From Pseudomonadota bacterium (lineage in GTDB: Bacteria; Desulfobacterota; Desulfobulbia; Desulfobulbales; SURF-16): a stretch of 17,753 nt of DNA. Position numbers and translations under genes: made by a program. The notes under the pieces are model-generated. The model saw nothing but the letters and a program-made list of their open reading frames with translations, was not told the DNA's origin and ran no database searches. Position 1 is the first letter of the stretch. Every line of letters begins with the position of its first letter. Positions 6,488 through 13,269 of the stretch are shown here, piece after piece. The stretch spans positions 1 to 17,753 of the forward strand of contig JAUVQZ010000029.1 in the NCBI GenBank assembly GCA_030597865.1, read 5' to 3'.

Positions 6488-8716
6488 TCAGGAGTCATAG
6501 GAGAAGGTGAAGGCGTCTTTGCCGCGGCCCACCGTGACATTGCCGCCCTTCTGAAGTTTGCCAAAGAGGATCTCCTCTGACAGGGCATCGCCGATCTCCG
6601 TCATGACCAGACGGCGAAGGGGACGGGCACCAAAATCAGGATCAAAGCCGTGCTTGGCCAGCCATTTGCGGGCCTTTGGGGTAAGGCTGATGGAGACCTT
6701 GCGCTCGATGAGCTGGGCAGAGAGCTCAAGAATGAGCTTATCGACGATTTTTTCCAAAATATCGAGATCAAGCTGGTTAAAGGAGATAATGGCGTCGAGG
6801 CGGTTGCGGAACTCCGGGGCAAAGAGATCCTTAATGGCCCTCTGGTCCTTGCCCTTCTTCTGGCTGACAAAGCCCATGGCCTGGCCGCTCATCTCCCGGG
6901 CCCCGGCATTGGTGGTCATGATGATGATCACATTACGAAAATCCGCCTTGCGTCCGGAGTTGTCGGTGAGGGTGGAGTGGTCCATGACCTGGAGCAGGAT
7001 GGAGAAGATATCCGGGTGGGCCTTTTCAATCTCATCGAGAAGCAGGACGCTGTAAGGGTGCTTACGGATGGCGTCGGTGAGAAGGCCGCCCTGGTCAAAA
7101 CCCACATAGCCCGGAGGCGCCCCGATCAGGCGGGCCACGGCATGCTTTTCCATGTACTCGGACATGTCAAAACGTTCAAAATGGATGCCCAGGGTCTGGG
7201 CGAGCTGGCGGGCCACCTCTGTCTTACCGACGCCGGTGGGGCCGGCAAAGAGAAAGGATCCGGTGGGGCGCAGGGGGTCACCCAGGCCGGCCCGGCTCCG
7301 TTTGACCGCCGTAACCAGGCTGTCAATGGCATGGTCCTGGCCAAAGATGAGAAGCTTCAGGGTGCCATCCAGGCCCTTGAGCTGCTCAACATCAGAGCCG
7401 GAGATGTTTTTGGCCGGGATGCGGGCCATTTTGGCAATGGCCGCCTCCACGTCACGCACGGTAATTGTCTTTTTCTTACCCTTACCGCGTTTAAGCCTAA
7501 AGGCGGCGCCCACCTCGTCAAGGACGTCAATGGCCTTGTCGGGCAGGAAGCGGTCATTGAGGTAGCGGCCGGCAAGCTCGGCCGTCACCTTGATGGCGGC
7601 GTTGGAGTAGGTCAGGTCGTGGTGCTTCTCATAGCTGGACTTCAGACCCTTGAGGATGGCAAAGGTCTCATCCACCGAGGGTTCTTCCACGTCGATCTTC
7701 TGAAAACGACGGGCCAGGGCGCGGTCCTTCTCAATATAGCCCTTGTACTCCTCATAGGTGGTGGAGCCGATACAGCGCAGCTTGCCGTTTTGCAGGGCGG
7801 GCTTCAACAGGTTGGAGGCGTCCATACTGCCGCCACTGGTGGCGCCGGCCCCGACAATGGTATGGATCTCATCAATGACCAGGATGATATCGGGATCCTT
7901 CTCCACCTCGGAAATCACGGCCTTGAGGCGTTCTTCAAAATCACCCCGGTATTTGGTGCCGGCCAGCAAGGCCCCCATGTCAAGGAGGCGGAGCTGGGAT
8001 TTGGCCAGTAGATCAGGTACCTCGCCATTGTGGACCTTGAGGGCCAGACCCTCGGCCAGGGCCGTCTTGCCAACGCCGGGCTCGCCCACCAGGAGCGGGT
8101 TGTTCTTCTTGCGCCGGCAGAGGACCTGCATGATGCGCTCAAGCTCCGGCTTCCTGCCGATGAGGGGATCAATGGAGCCTTCAGCGGCGCGCTGGCTGTA
8201 GTTGAGGGTATAGGCCTCCAGGGCATTGGTCCCCTTCTGGACATCCTTTGGACAGCAGCTCTTGTGGGTGGTCTGAAAGGGATCCTCCTGGTCAAGGCGG
8301 TGGGAGATATAGTCCACCACATCCAGGCGGCCCAGGCTCTCTGATTCGAGATAGTAGACGGCAAAGGAGTCGGGTTCGTTGAAGATGGCGGCCAGCACAT
8401 CGCCGGAATCCACCTCTTTCTTGCCACTGCTCTGAACATGGGCGATGGCCCGTTGCAGGACACGGTTAAAGCCGATGGTCTGGATGGGATCGGCGGGTAA
8501 ATCTGGATCCAGCACCGGCATATTGCTGGCAAAGAAAGATTCCAGGTTGAGCTTGAGGCTGTCAACATTGCCGCCGCAGCCGATAATAATCCGGCGCGTC
8601 AGGTCATCATGGAGCAGACCGTAGAGGATGTGCTCCACCGTGACATGTTCATGCCGCCTGCTTTTGGCCTCACGAATGGCCATGACCAGGGCTATTTCAA
8701 CTTTTTGACTTATCAT
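6488..8716 (-). CDS. clpA: ATP-dependent Clp protease ATP-binding subunit ClpA
   Basis: ClpA is a hexameric AAA+ unfoldase that feeds substrates to the ClpP peptidase in the cytoplasm. The 742-residue protein (E. coli 758) has an N-domain with the usual repeats over about 1-145. The first AAA+ module has Walker A GEPGVGKT at 211-218 and Walker B VIDE at 280-283. The second has GPTGVGKT at 492-499 and LLLDE at 558-562. MGFV at 614-617 aligns with the IGL loop that docks on ClpP. The C-terminal arginine region GARPLRR is at 696-702. The gene starts 11 bases after clpS, the normal adaptor-unfoldase pairing. clpP is not in this window. Confidence 0.98.
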   Translation of the reverse strand: MISQKVEIALVMAIREAKSRRHEHVTVEHILYGLLHDDLTRRIIIGCGGNVDSLKLNLESFFASNMPVLDPDLPADPIQTIGFNRVLQRAIAHVQSSGKKEVDSGDVLAAIFNEPDSFAVYYLESESLGRLDVVDYISHRLDQEDPFQTTHKSCCPKDVQKGTNALEAYTLNYSQRAAEGSIDPLIGRKPELERIMQVLCRRKKNNPLLVGEPGVGKTALAEGLALKVHNGEVPDLLAKSQLRLLDMGALLAGTKYRGDFEERLKAVISEVEKDPDIILVIDEIHTIVGAGATSGGSMDASNLLKPALQNGKLRCIGSTTYEEYKGYIEKDRALARRFQKIDVEEPSVDETFAILKGLKSSYEKHHDLTYSNAAIKVTAELAGRYLNDRFLPDKAIDVLDEVGAAFRLKRGKGKKKTITVRDVEAAIAKMARIPAKNISGSDVEQLKGLDGTLKLLIFGQDHAIDSLVTAVKRSRAGLGDPLRPTGSFLFAGPTGVGKTEVARQLAQTLGIHFERFDMSEYMEKHAVARLIGAPPGYVGFDQGGLLTDAIRKHPYSVLLLDEIEKAHPDIFSILLQVMDHSTLTDNSGRKADFRNVIIIMTTNAGAREMSGQAMGFVSQKKGKDQRAIKDLFAPEFRNRLDAIISFNQLDLDILEKIVDKLILELSAQLIERKVSISLTPKARKWLAKHGFDPDFGARPLRRLVMTEIGDALSEEILFGKLQKGGNVTVGRGKDAFTFSYDS

Positions 8717-8727
8717 CTTGCCGGATC

Positions 8728-9042
8728 CTACATCTGTTCAAGGGAACATTTCAAGGGATGCTCATGCTGACGGGCCAGATCATGGACCAGGGCCACCTTG
8801 GTTTCGGCCATGTCCCTGGTGTAGACCCCGGCAACGCCCAGCCCCTTCTGGTGGACATTCATCATGATCAGGGTGGCATCCTCGGCCCTCTTGCGAAAGA
8901 CGGTCTCCAGAATCATGATGACAAAATCCATGGTGGTGTAGTCATCGTTATGGAGCAAAACCTTGAACATCGGAGGCTCTGTGACCTCGGGCCGATGTTC
9001 TGTGGTCACCCCGCCTTTTACGTCATTATCTGCAATTGCCAT
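8728..9042 (-). CDS. clpS: ATP-dependent Clp protease adaptor ClpS
   Basis: ClpS delivers N-degron substrates to ClpA. The 104-residue protein has a flexible acidic N-terminal tail and the conserved core. HNDDYTTMDFV at 31-41 holds the Asn-Asp-Asp and Met residues that line the N-degron pocket in E. coli, and MMNVHQKG around 60-67 holds the partner His64. The C-terminal AETKVALV...EHPLKCSLE matches the family closely. AAGGAG lies 11 bases before the ATG. It is followed at once by clpA and preceded 62 bases away by holA, so the three genes probably share a transcript. Confidence 0.97.
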   Translation of the reverse strand: MAIADNDVKGGVTTEHRPEVTEPPMFKVLLHNDDYTTMDFVIMILETVFRKRAEDATLIMMNVHQKGLGVAGVYTRDMAETKVALVHDLARQHEHPLKCSLEQM

Positions 9043-9104
9043 TGTCGCAAACTACTCCTTAATAGTCAACGCACCACCCGGTCTTTCTTGGCAGGGCACT
9101 CCCA

Positions 9105-10445
9105 CTAGACAAGCATGGAAAAGAAAAAGTTCTCTAAAATCAAAGACTCTCGTATTCCTGAACCTTTTAATTTAAATTCCGCCAAAAGCAAGGCCGTGAG
9201 CCCCCCGATGAGTTCCTGGCGCGTAAACCCCTCGGCCTGCTGAAAACCCTTGTAAATGACAAAGGGATGGCCCTTTAAAAAATCGGAATCGCCCACCGCC
9301 CCTTTAAGGGCAACAAGATATCCCTTTTGAAAGACAGGGTATGCCTGGCCCGGACAATAGGCAGGTGTACTCCTATCCTGCAGGGCCCGGAGAAAGAGGA
9401 GCTTGCGGATCAGGTTGCGCAGGGCGGCAATGATCACCAGGGGGTGGAGACCGGCCCGCAGCAGCCGTCCCTGGAGATAGAGGGTCTTGTTCAGGTCACG
9501 GGAGGCAAAGGCGTCGTTGAGTTCATAGAGCGCCTCCTCCCTGGTCTGACCGGTAATGGCATTAACGTCATCGCTGGTCACCACCGCGGCCCCGTCACAG
9601 TAGAGACAGAGCTTTTCCGCCTCGCGCACCGCAGCCACCGGATGGAACCCCACCCGGTCAAGGAGCATCTCCAGGACCCTGGGGCCAGGTTTTTTACCCA
9701 TCTGGCTGAAGGTCTGGTTGACCAGGTCGCGGATCACCGCATCCTGGTCCTTACGGGCGGCCGAGGCCGGGCCGCTATCCACCGACAGATCAACAATAAC
9801 GCCGATCTCATCAATGGTCTTGAATAATTTTTTGCGCTTATCAACGCTTTCCGCCACCAGGATGAGATGATTTTTTTCCGGAACACCCTTTTCCAGGGTG
9901 GTCTGGACTAGGGCGGCATTGTCAGTGGCTGTTGGGCTGTCGTCCACCGGGAGCAGGGAAATACCCCTGGTCCAGGCCACGTCCTGGGGCTGAGCAAAGC
10001 CAAAAAGTTTCTTCCACTGGCCGGTGCTGAGGCCGCTGAGGTCATCATCTCCCTCAAGGCCGCCCAGGCCGGCGAGCTGGGCCAGGTAGCGCGCCGTCTT
10101 TTCCTGCTCATCCCTGTTGTGGGCCTTTAGGGCCTTGTCCCATATCGATTTGCCCATTGCCTTGGAGTGAAAGAGGCGGCAGTCAAGAACACGGATGACC
10201 TGGCGACCGCCAAAAAGGCTGAAGGTGCGCAGCTCGTTCATGGTCTGGCTGACGTCTTCCTGGTCGCCGTCCACGGCCCGCATGTTCTGTTGGCGGCTCA
10301 CCTCGTCAGGGAGGATACGGCGGATGATATCCTGGGCGGCCTGGGCGCTGAGGTAGCGTTCGCCAAAGATAAGATAAACCGGGTGCAGGCTGCCCTTGTC
10401 GAGTTCGGCCAGCAGGGTGGGGAGGTCGTGACGGCTGTACTTCAT
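9105..10445 (-). CDS. holA: DNA polymerase III delta subunit, enlarged form
   Basis: HolA opens the beta sliding clamp as part of the clamp loader. The 446 residues include HPVYLIFGERYL at 21-32, ELRTFSLFGGRQVIRV at 71-86, HLILVAESVDKRKKLFK near 193-209, and the C-terminal collar pattern ALYELNDAFASRD with LLRAGLHPLVIIAALRNLIRKLLFL. E. coli HolA is 343 residues. The extra length lies mostly between about residues 95 and 185, a hydrophilic segment rich in Lys, Asp and Gly that interrupts the AAA+-like domain. No frameshift is visible. The start lacks a strong ribosome-binding site, but the N-terminal motif fits well from this ATG. The family is confident; the purpose of the insert is unknown. 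Confidence 0.9.
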   Translation of the reverse strand: MKYSRHDLPTLLAELDKGSLHPVYLIFGERYLSAQAAQDIIRRILPDEVSRQQNMRAVDGDQEDVSQTMNELRTFSLFGGRQVIRVLDCRLFHSKAMGKSIWDKALKAHNRDEQEKTARYLAQLAGLGGLEGDDDLSGLSTGQWKKLFGFAQPQDVAWTRGISLLPVDDSPTATDNAALVQTTLEKGVPEKNHLILVAESVDKRKKLFKTIDEIGVIVDLSVDSGPASAARKDQDAVIRDLVNQTFSQMGKKPGPRVLEMLLDRVGFHPVAAVREAEKLCLYCDGAAVVTSDDVNAITGQTREEALYELNDAFASRDLNKTLYLQGRLLRAGLHPLVIIAALRNLIRKLLFLRALQDRSTPAYCPGQAYPVFQKGYLVALKGAVGDSDFLKGHPFVIYKGFQQAEGFTRQELIGGLTALLLAEFKLKGSGIRESLILENFFFSMLV

Positions 10446-10465
10446 TTTTTTTGGCTGGAGTTTAT

Positions 10466-10500
10466 GGCCACCTTAAAAAAATATTTTTGCGCAGGTGGCC
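10466..10500. repeat. Inverted repeat GGCCACCT...AGGTGGCC in the holA/nfo divergent region
   Basis: Eight-base perfect arms (10466-10473 and 10493-10500) flank a 19-base A/T-rich loop that itself contains the palindrome AAAAATATTTTT. It lies between two divergent genes, 21 bases before the holA start. It may be an operator or an element affecting holA translation; no regulator is identified. Confidence 0.5.
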
Positions 10501-10515
10501 TTATGCTGTAAGTCA

Positions 10516-10544
10516 TGGAGAAACGTGATAAAGCAACATATAAA
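10516..10544 (+). promoter_or_regulatory. Candidate sigma70-type promoter for nfo
   Basis: TATAAA at 10539-10544 is a good -10 match. Seventeen bases upstream is TGGAGA (10516-10521), a weak 4-of-6 -35. The leader would be about 45 bases and contains AGGAG ten bases before the nfo ATG. Confidence 0.4.
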
Positions 10545-10597
10545 TAAAATTCGCTGTCCCGTAAACAGGCAAAAGTTTTTTCAGGAGTCGTAATATC

Positions 10598-11455
10598 ATG
10601 TTTTTAGGCGCCCATATGTCCGTGTCAGGTGGATTGCACCTGGCCATAGAGCGGATCAGGCAGGTGCAGGGTACGGCCCTGCAGATCTTTTCGAGAAACC
10701 AGCGGCAATGGCAGGCCAAACCGATCAGCCCTGAAGAGGTCCGTCTCTTCAGGGAGGCCTGGCAGGAGTGGGGCAGCTACCCCATTGCCGTCCATGCCTC
10801 CTATCTGATCAACCTGGCCAGCGCCAAAGAGGAGGGGTGCCGCAAAGGGGTGAAGGCCCTGGCCGCCGAGCTTGTCCGCACCCAGGCCCTGGCCATCCCC
10901 CATATTGTCATCCATCCCGGTTCCCATGGCGGCAGCGGCGTGGAGCAGGGCGTTGCCCGGGTGGCAGAAAGTCTGGACCAGGCCTTTGCCCTGGCCCCCG
11001 AGGCGGAGCGTCCCATGATCCTCCTTGAGACCACCGCTGGTCAGGGCACGGCCCTGGGGGCGTGTTTTGAGGAGCTGGCCGCCATCCGTGCTGCCAGCCG
11101 CAATCCGGAGCGGCTCGGGGTCTGCCTGGACACCTGCCATATCTTTGCTGCCGGCTATGATATCGCCAACCAGCAGGGATTTGCCAAGACCCTGGCTGAT
11201 TTTGAGCGGACCATCGGCTTGAAGCATCTCCGCTTCATCCATGTCAATGACTCCAAGAAACCCCTGGCCTCACGGCTGGACAGGCACGCGCATATCGGCC
11301 AGGGTGAGATAGGCCTGGAGGGCTTTGGCCTGCTGATGACAGAGAGGGGGCTGGCCCATATCCCCAAGACCCTGGAAACGCCCAAGGGTGATGATTTGGC
11401 CGAAGACCGGGAGAATCTGCGGGTTTTGCGTGAACTTGCCGAAGACCAATCTTAA
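10598..11455 (+). CDS. nfo: Endonuclease IV (AP endonuclease, deoxyribonuclease IV)
   Basis: Nfo cleaves 5' of abasic sites and removes blocked 3' ends in base-excision repair, using three zinc ions. The 285-residue length matches E. coli. All nine metal ligands can be placed: His66 in VHASYLIN, His106 in HPGSH, Glu144 in LLETTAGQG, Asp178 and His181 in CLDTCH, His215 in FIHVND, Asp228 and His230 in RLDRHAHIGQGEIG, and Glu260 in LETPK. The N-terminal LGAHMSVSGG is the family start. It is divergent from holA and followed by dinB after a repeat-rich spacer. It coexists with a second AP endonuclease in the fusion at 13268-14716. Confidence 0.98.
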   Translation: MFLGAHMSVSGGLHLAIERIRQVQGTALQIFSRNQRQWQAKPISPEEVRLFREAWQEWGSYPIAVHASYLINLASAKEEGCRKGVKALAAELVRTQALAIPHIVIHPGSHGGSGVEQGVARVAESLDQAFALAPEAERPMILLETTAGQGTALGACFEELAAIRAASRNPERLGVCLDTCHIFAAGYDIANQQGFAKTLADFERTIGLKHLRFIHVNDSKKPLASRLDRHAHIGQGEIGLEGFGLLMTERGLAHIPKTLETPKGDDLAEDRENLRVLRELAEDQS

Positions 11456-11563
11456 TCGTAGAAAAGCTTCATCACGGAATACAGAGAAGCCTGTATGAGC
11501 AATTTGCCTTCTTCATGTTGTCCCCCCATCCAGCCCTGAACGAGCACCCTTCGATAGGCTCAG

Positions 11564-11599
11564 GGCACCGCCTTCGACAGGCGGAAGGCGAGTGGTGCC
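11564..11599. repeat. Two-part hairpin with TTCGACAGGC-type repeat sequence
   Basis: Outer arms GGCACC (11564-11569) and GGTGCC (11594-11599) enclose an inner stem GCCTTC/GAAGGC (11570-11575 and 11584-11589). The surrounding sequence, CCTTCGATAGGCTCAGGGC then CCTTCGACAGGC, looks like the common 'GCTCAGG...TTCGA' dispersed repeat of environmental genomes; the reverse strand encodes its typical spurious peptide ALSLSKG. Confidence 0.7.
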
Positions 11600-11621
11600 G
11601 AAGGCCAGGGCTGTTGGGGTG

Positions 11622-11703
11622 TCCTTTTCGCCCACTTCGCTGGCTCGGTTTCTTTTCGCCCGTTTTACTGGCTGGACAAGCAGCAGCGGAGAGGCGAAAA
11701 GGA
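11622..11703. repeat. 11-bp inverted repeat TCCTTTTCGCC / GGCGAAAAGGA with internal direct repeat
   Basis: Perfect 11-base arms (11622-11632 and 11693-11703) extend further with a single-base bulge (TGT/ACA). Inside, CTTTTCGCCC recurs at about 11652, and each copy is followed within about 15 bases by CTGGCT. The structure looks like a small mobile or dispersed palindromic unit, not a terminator. Confidence 0.65.
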
Positions 11704-11793
11704 ACAAAAAACATTAATGGGCAGAGAGACAGTTCTGGCAACATGCATAGCACGGTAATCCGTGATGAACCAAATAAAAGAGAACTCTCAACA

Positions 11794-12987
11794 ATGACAT
11801 CTCGGGCCATCATCCACCTGGACATGGACGCCTTCTACGCCTCGGTGGAGGTGCTGGACAACCCGGAACTGGCCGGACAGCCCGTCATTGTCGGCGGCAG
11901 CTCCAACCGGGGCGTGGTGTCGGCCGCCTCCTATGAGGCCCGGGCCTTTGGGGTTCATTCCGCCCTGGCCATTGTGGTGGCGCGCCGCCTCTGTCCCCAG
12001 GCTGTCTTTCTGCCGGGGCGCATGGATCGTTACCAGGAGATCTCAAAGCAGGTGATGGCCATTTTCAGGGAGTATACCCCCCTTGTTGAACAGGTCTCGG
12101 TGGATGAGGCCTTTCTCGATGTCAGCGGCTGCGCCAGGCTTTTGGGCGATGCCGAGCAGATCGCCACGGCCATCCGCCAGCGGGTGCGGGACGAGGTCGG
12201 CCTCACCGTCTCTGCCGGCATTGCCGCCTCCAAGCTGGTGGCCAAGGTCGCCTCGGACCAGAATAAGCCGGACGGCCTCACCATTGTCCGGCCGGGGCAG
12301 GAGGCCGCCTTTCTTGCCCCCCTGGACATCAAGCGTCTCTGGGGGGTGGGCAGGAAGACCATTCCCAGCCTTAACCTGCTGGGGGTCAAGACCATCGGCG
12401 ATCTCTGTGGCTTTGAGCTGGACTTTCTGGAAAAGAGATACGGTAAGCAGGGCAGGCATATGTATTTCTGCGCCCGGGGTATTGACCTGCGGGGGGTGGA
12501 GACCGTGGACACCGTCAAGTCCATTGGCAACGAAGAGACCTTTGGGCAGGACCTTATTGATCTTGAGCTGATCAAAAAGGAGCTGCTCTTTCTCACCACC
12601 AAGGTGGGAGAGAGGCTGCGGAGCCATAATATCAAGGGCCACACCGTGACCCTGAAGATTAAATACCATGATTTTATGACGGTGAGCAGATCAACCACCC
12701 TGGCCAGGCCCACCAACGACTCGCGGCTGCTCTATCAGACCATCCTCTCCCTGCTCCCCAAGACCCAGGCCGGGGTTAAGCCGGTTCGCCTGGCCGGCCT
12801 GACCGTGGCCAAATTAACCTCTGATGATGCACCCTGCCAGCTTGGCCTCTTCAACCAGGGCGAGGATCAAGGCCGTGCGCAGCTCACCCAGGCCATGGAT
12901 ACCATCAACCGGCGTTACGGCTCCTTGACCATTAAACCGGCCCTGTTGACCGGGGAGGCGGAGAAGAAGCTGTTGGGAGAAAAATAA
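11794..12987 (+). CDS. dinB: DNA polymerase IV (Y-family translesion polymerase)
   Basis: Pol IV copies past damaged bases. From MTSRAIIHLDMDAFYASVE the protein is 397 residues. The catalytic carboxylates are Asp10, Asp104 and Glu105 (SVDEAFLDVSG), and Tyr15 occupies the steric-gate position. GIAASKLVAKVASDQNKPDG in the palm and the thumb HhH region LWGVGRKT are present, followed by the little-finger domain. QLGLF at 349-353 is a clear beta-clamp binding motif. The frame stays open upstream to 11515, but those codons cross the repeats and do not resemble DinB. The start at 11794 places the family's N-terminal strand correctly. The ribosome-binding site is weak (AGAGAA). The next gene begins 25 bases downstream and may be co-transcribed. 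Confidence 0.96.
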   Translation: MTSRAIIHLDMDAFYASVEVLDNPELAGQPVIVGGSSNRGVVSAASYEARAFGVHSALAIVVARRLCPQAVFLPGRMDRYQEISKQVMAIFREYTPLVEQVSVDEAFLDVSGCARLLGDAEQIATAIRQRVRDEVGLTVSAGIAASKLVAKVASDQNKPDGLTIVRPGQEAAFLAPLDIKRLWGVGRKTIPSLNLLGVKTIGDLCGFELDFLEKRYGKQGRHMYFCARGIDLRGVETVDTVKSIGNEETFGQDLIDLELIKKELLFLTTKVGERLRSHNIKGHTVTLKIKYHDFMTVSRSTTLARPTNDSRLLYQTILSLLPKTQAGVKPVRLAGLTVAKLTSDDAPCQLGLFNQGEDQGRAQLTQAMDTINRRYGSLTIKPALLTGEAEKKLLGEK

Positions 12988-13012
12988 CCATTTCTGTGGA
13001 GGAGACTAAAAA

Positions 13013-13210
13013 ATGAAAACAGTAAACGAACTTTGGGATGATATCGGCAGCTTGAGCGAAGAGGAGGCCCTCCATGTCATCAGCAAATTATACGCCGGCT
13101 ATGAAGGCCGGTTGGTCCGCAACCCTGAAGATCCGGAGAGCCACCAGTTTTTTCAGGAGCTCGCCAACGCCATCAGCCAGACCCAGGGGTGTAACCTTAA
13201 TCGCCGCTAG
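13013..13210 (+). CDS. Small acidic protein of unknown function (65 aa)
   Basis: I do not recognise a family. The protein opens MKTVNELWDDIGSLSEEEAL and appears mainly helical, with acidic and hydrophobic residues alternating through the first 45 positions; there is no signal peptide or membrane segment. It ends GCNLNRR, with a single cysteine. A strong GGAGGAG ribosome-binding site seven to nine bases before the ATG, and the 25-base distance from dinB, support a real gene, possibly translated from the dinB transcript. The convergent hairpin at 13243-13269 follows it. Confidence 0.75.
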   Translation: MKTVNELWDDIGSLSEEEALHVISKLYAGYEGRLVRNPEDPESHQFFQELANAISQTQGCNLNRR

Positions 13211-13242
13211 GCCTCAGACAATGATATAACCTTAAAGGCATA

Positions 13243-13269
13243 AGGGGCCGTAACTTTGTAACGGCCCCT
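13243..13269. terminator. Strong convergent hairpin between the 65-aa gene and nth-xthA
   Basis: Nine perfect pairs (AGGGGCCGT/ACGGCCCCT), one A-A mismatch and two more pairs close on a TTT loop. It overlaps the stop codon of the minus-strand fusion gene and lies 32 bases after the plus-strand stop. Neither side has a classical U-tract, so it is likely but not certain to be a bidirectional terminator. Confidence 0.6.

Larger units (their letters stand above)
11456..11793. other. 338-base nfo-dinB spacer filled with repeat-like sequence
   Basis: No gene is supported here, although a frame open into dinB runs from 11515. The spacer contains a weak palindrome ATACAG-N6-CTGTAT at 11479-11496, a composite hairpin at 11564-11599 and a long-spaced inverted repeat at 11622-11703. 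The final 90 bases are plainer and should hold the dinB promoter, but no convincing -35/-10 pair or SOS box was recognised. Confidence 0.6.

Noticed and set aside
6650..8011. Long open frame on the plus strand opposite clpA
   Set aside because: It is the antisense image of a highly conserved, GC-rich gene, has no family resemblance and lacks a convincing ribosome-binding site.
11479..11496. ATACAG-N6-CTGTAT considered as an SOS box for dinB
   Set aside because: The half-sites are in the opposite order to the CTGT...ACAG LexA box and lie about 300 bases from the dinB start.
11515..11793. Extension of dinB by 93 codons upstream of 11794
   Set aside because: The sequence is repeat-derived, and MTSRAIIHLDMDAF is where Y-family polymerases begin.
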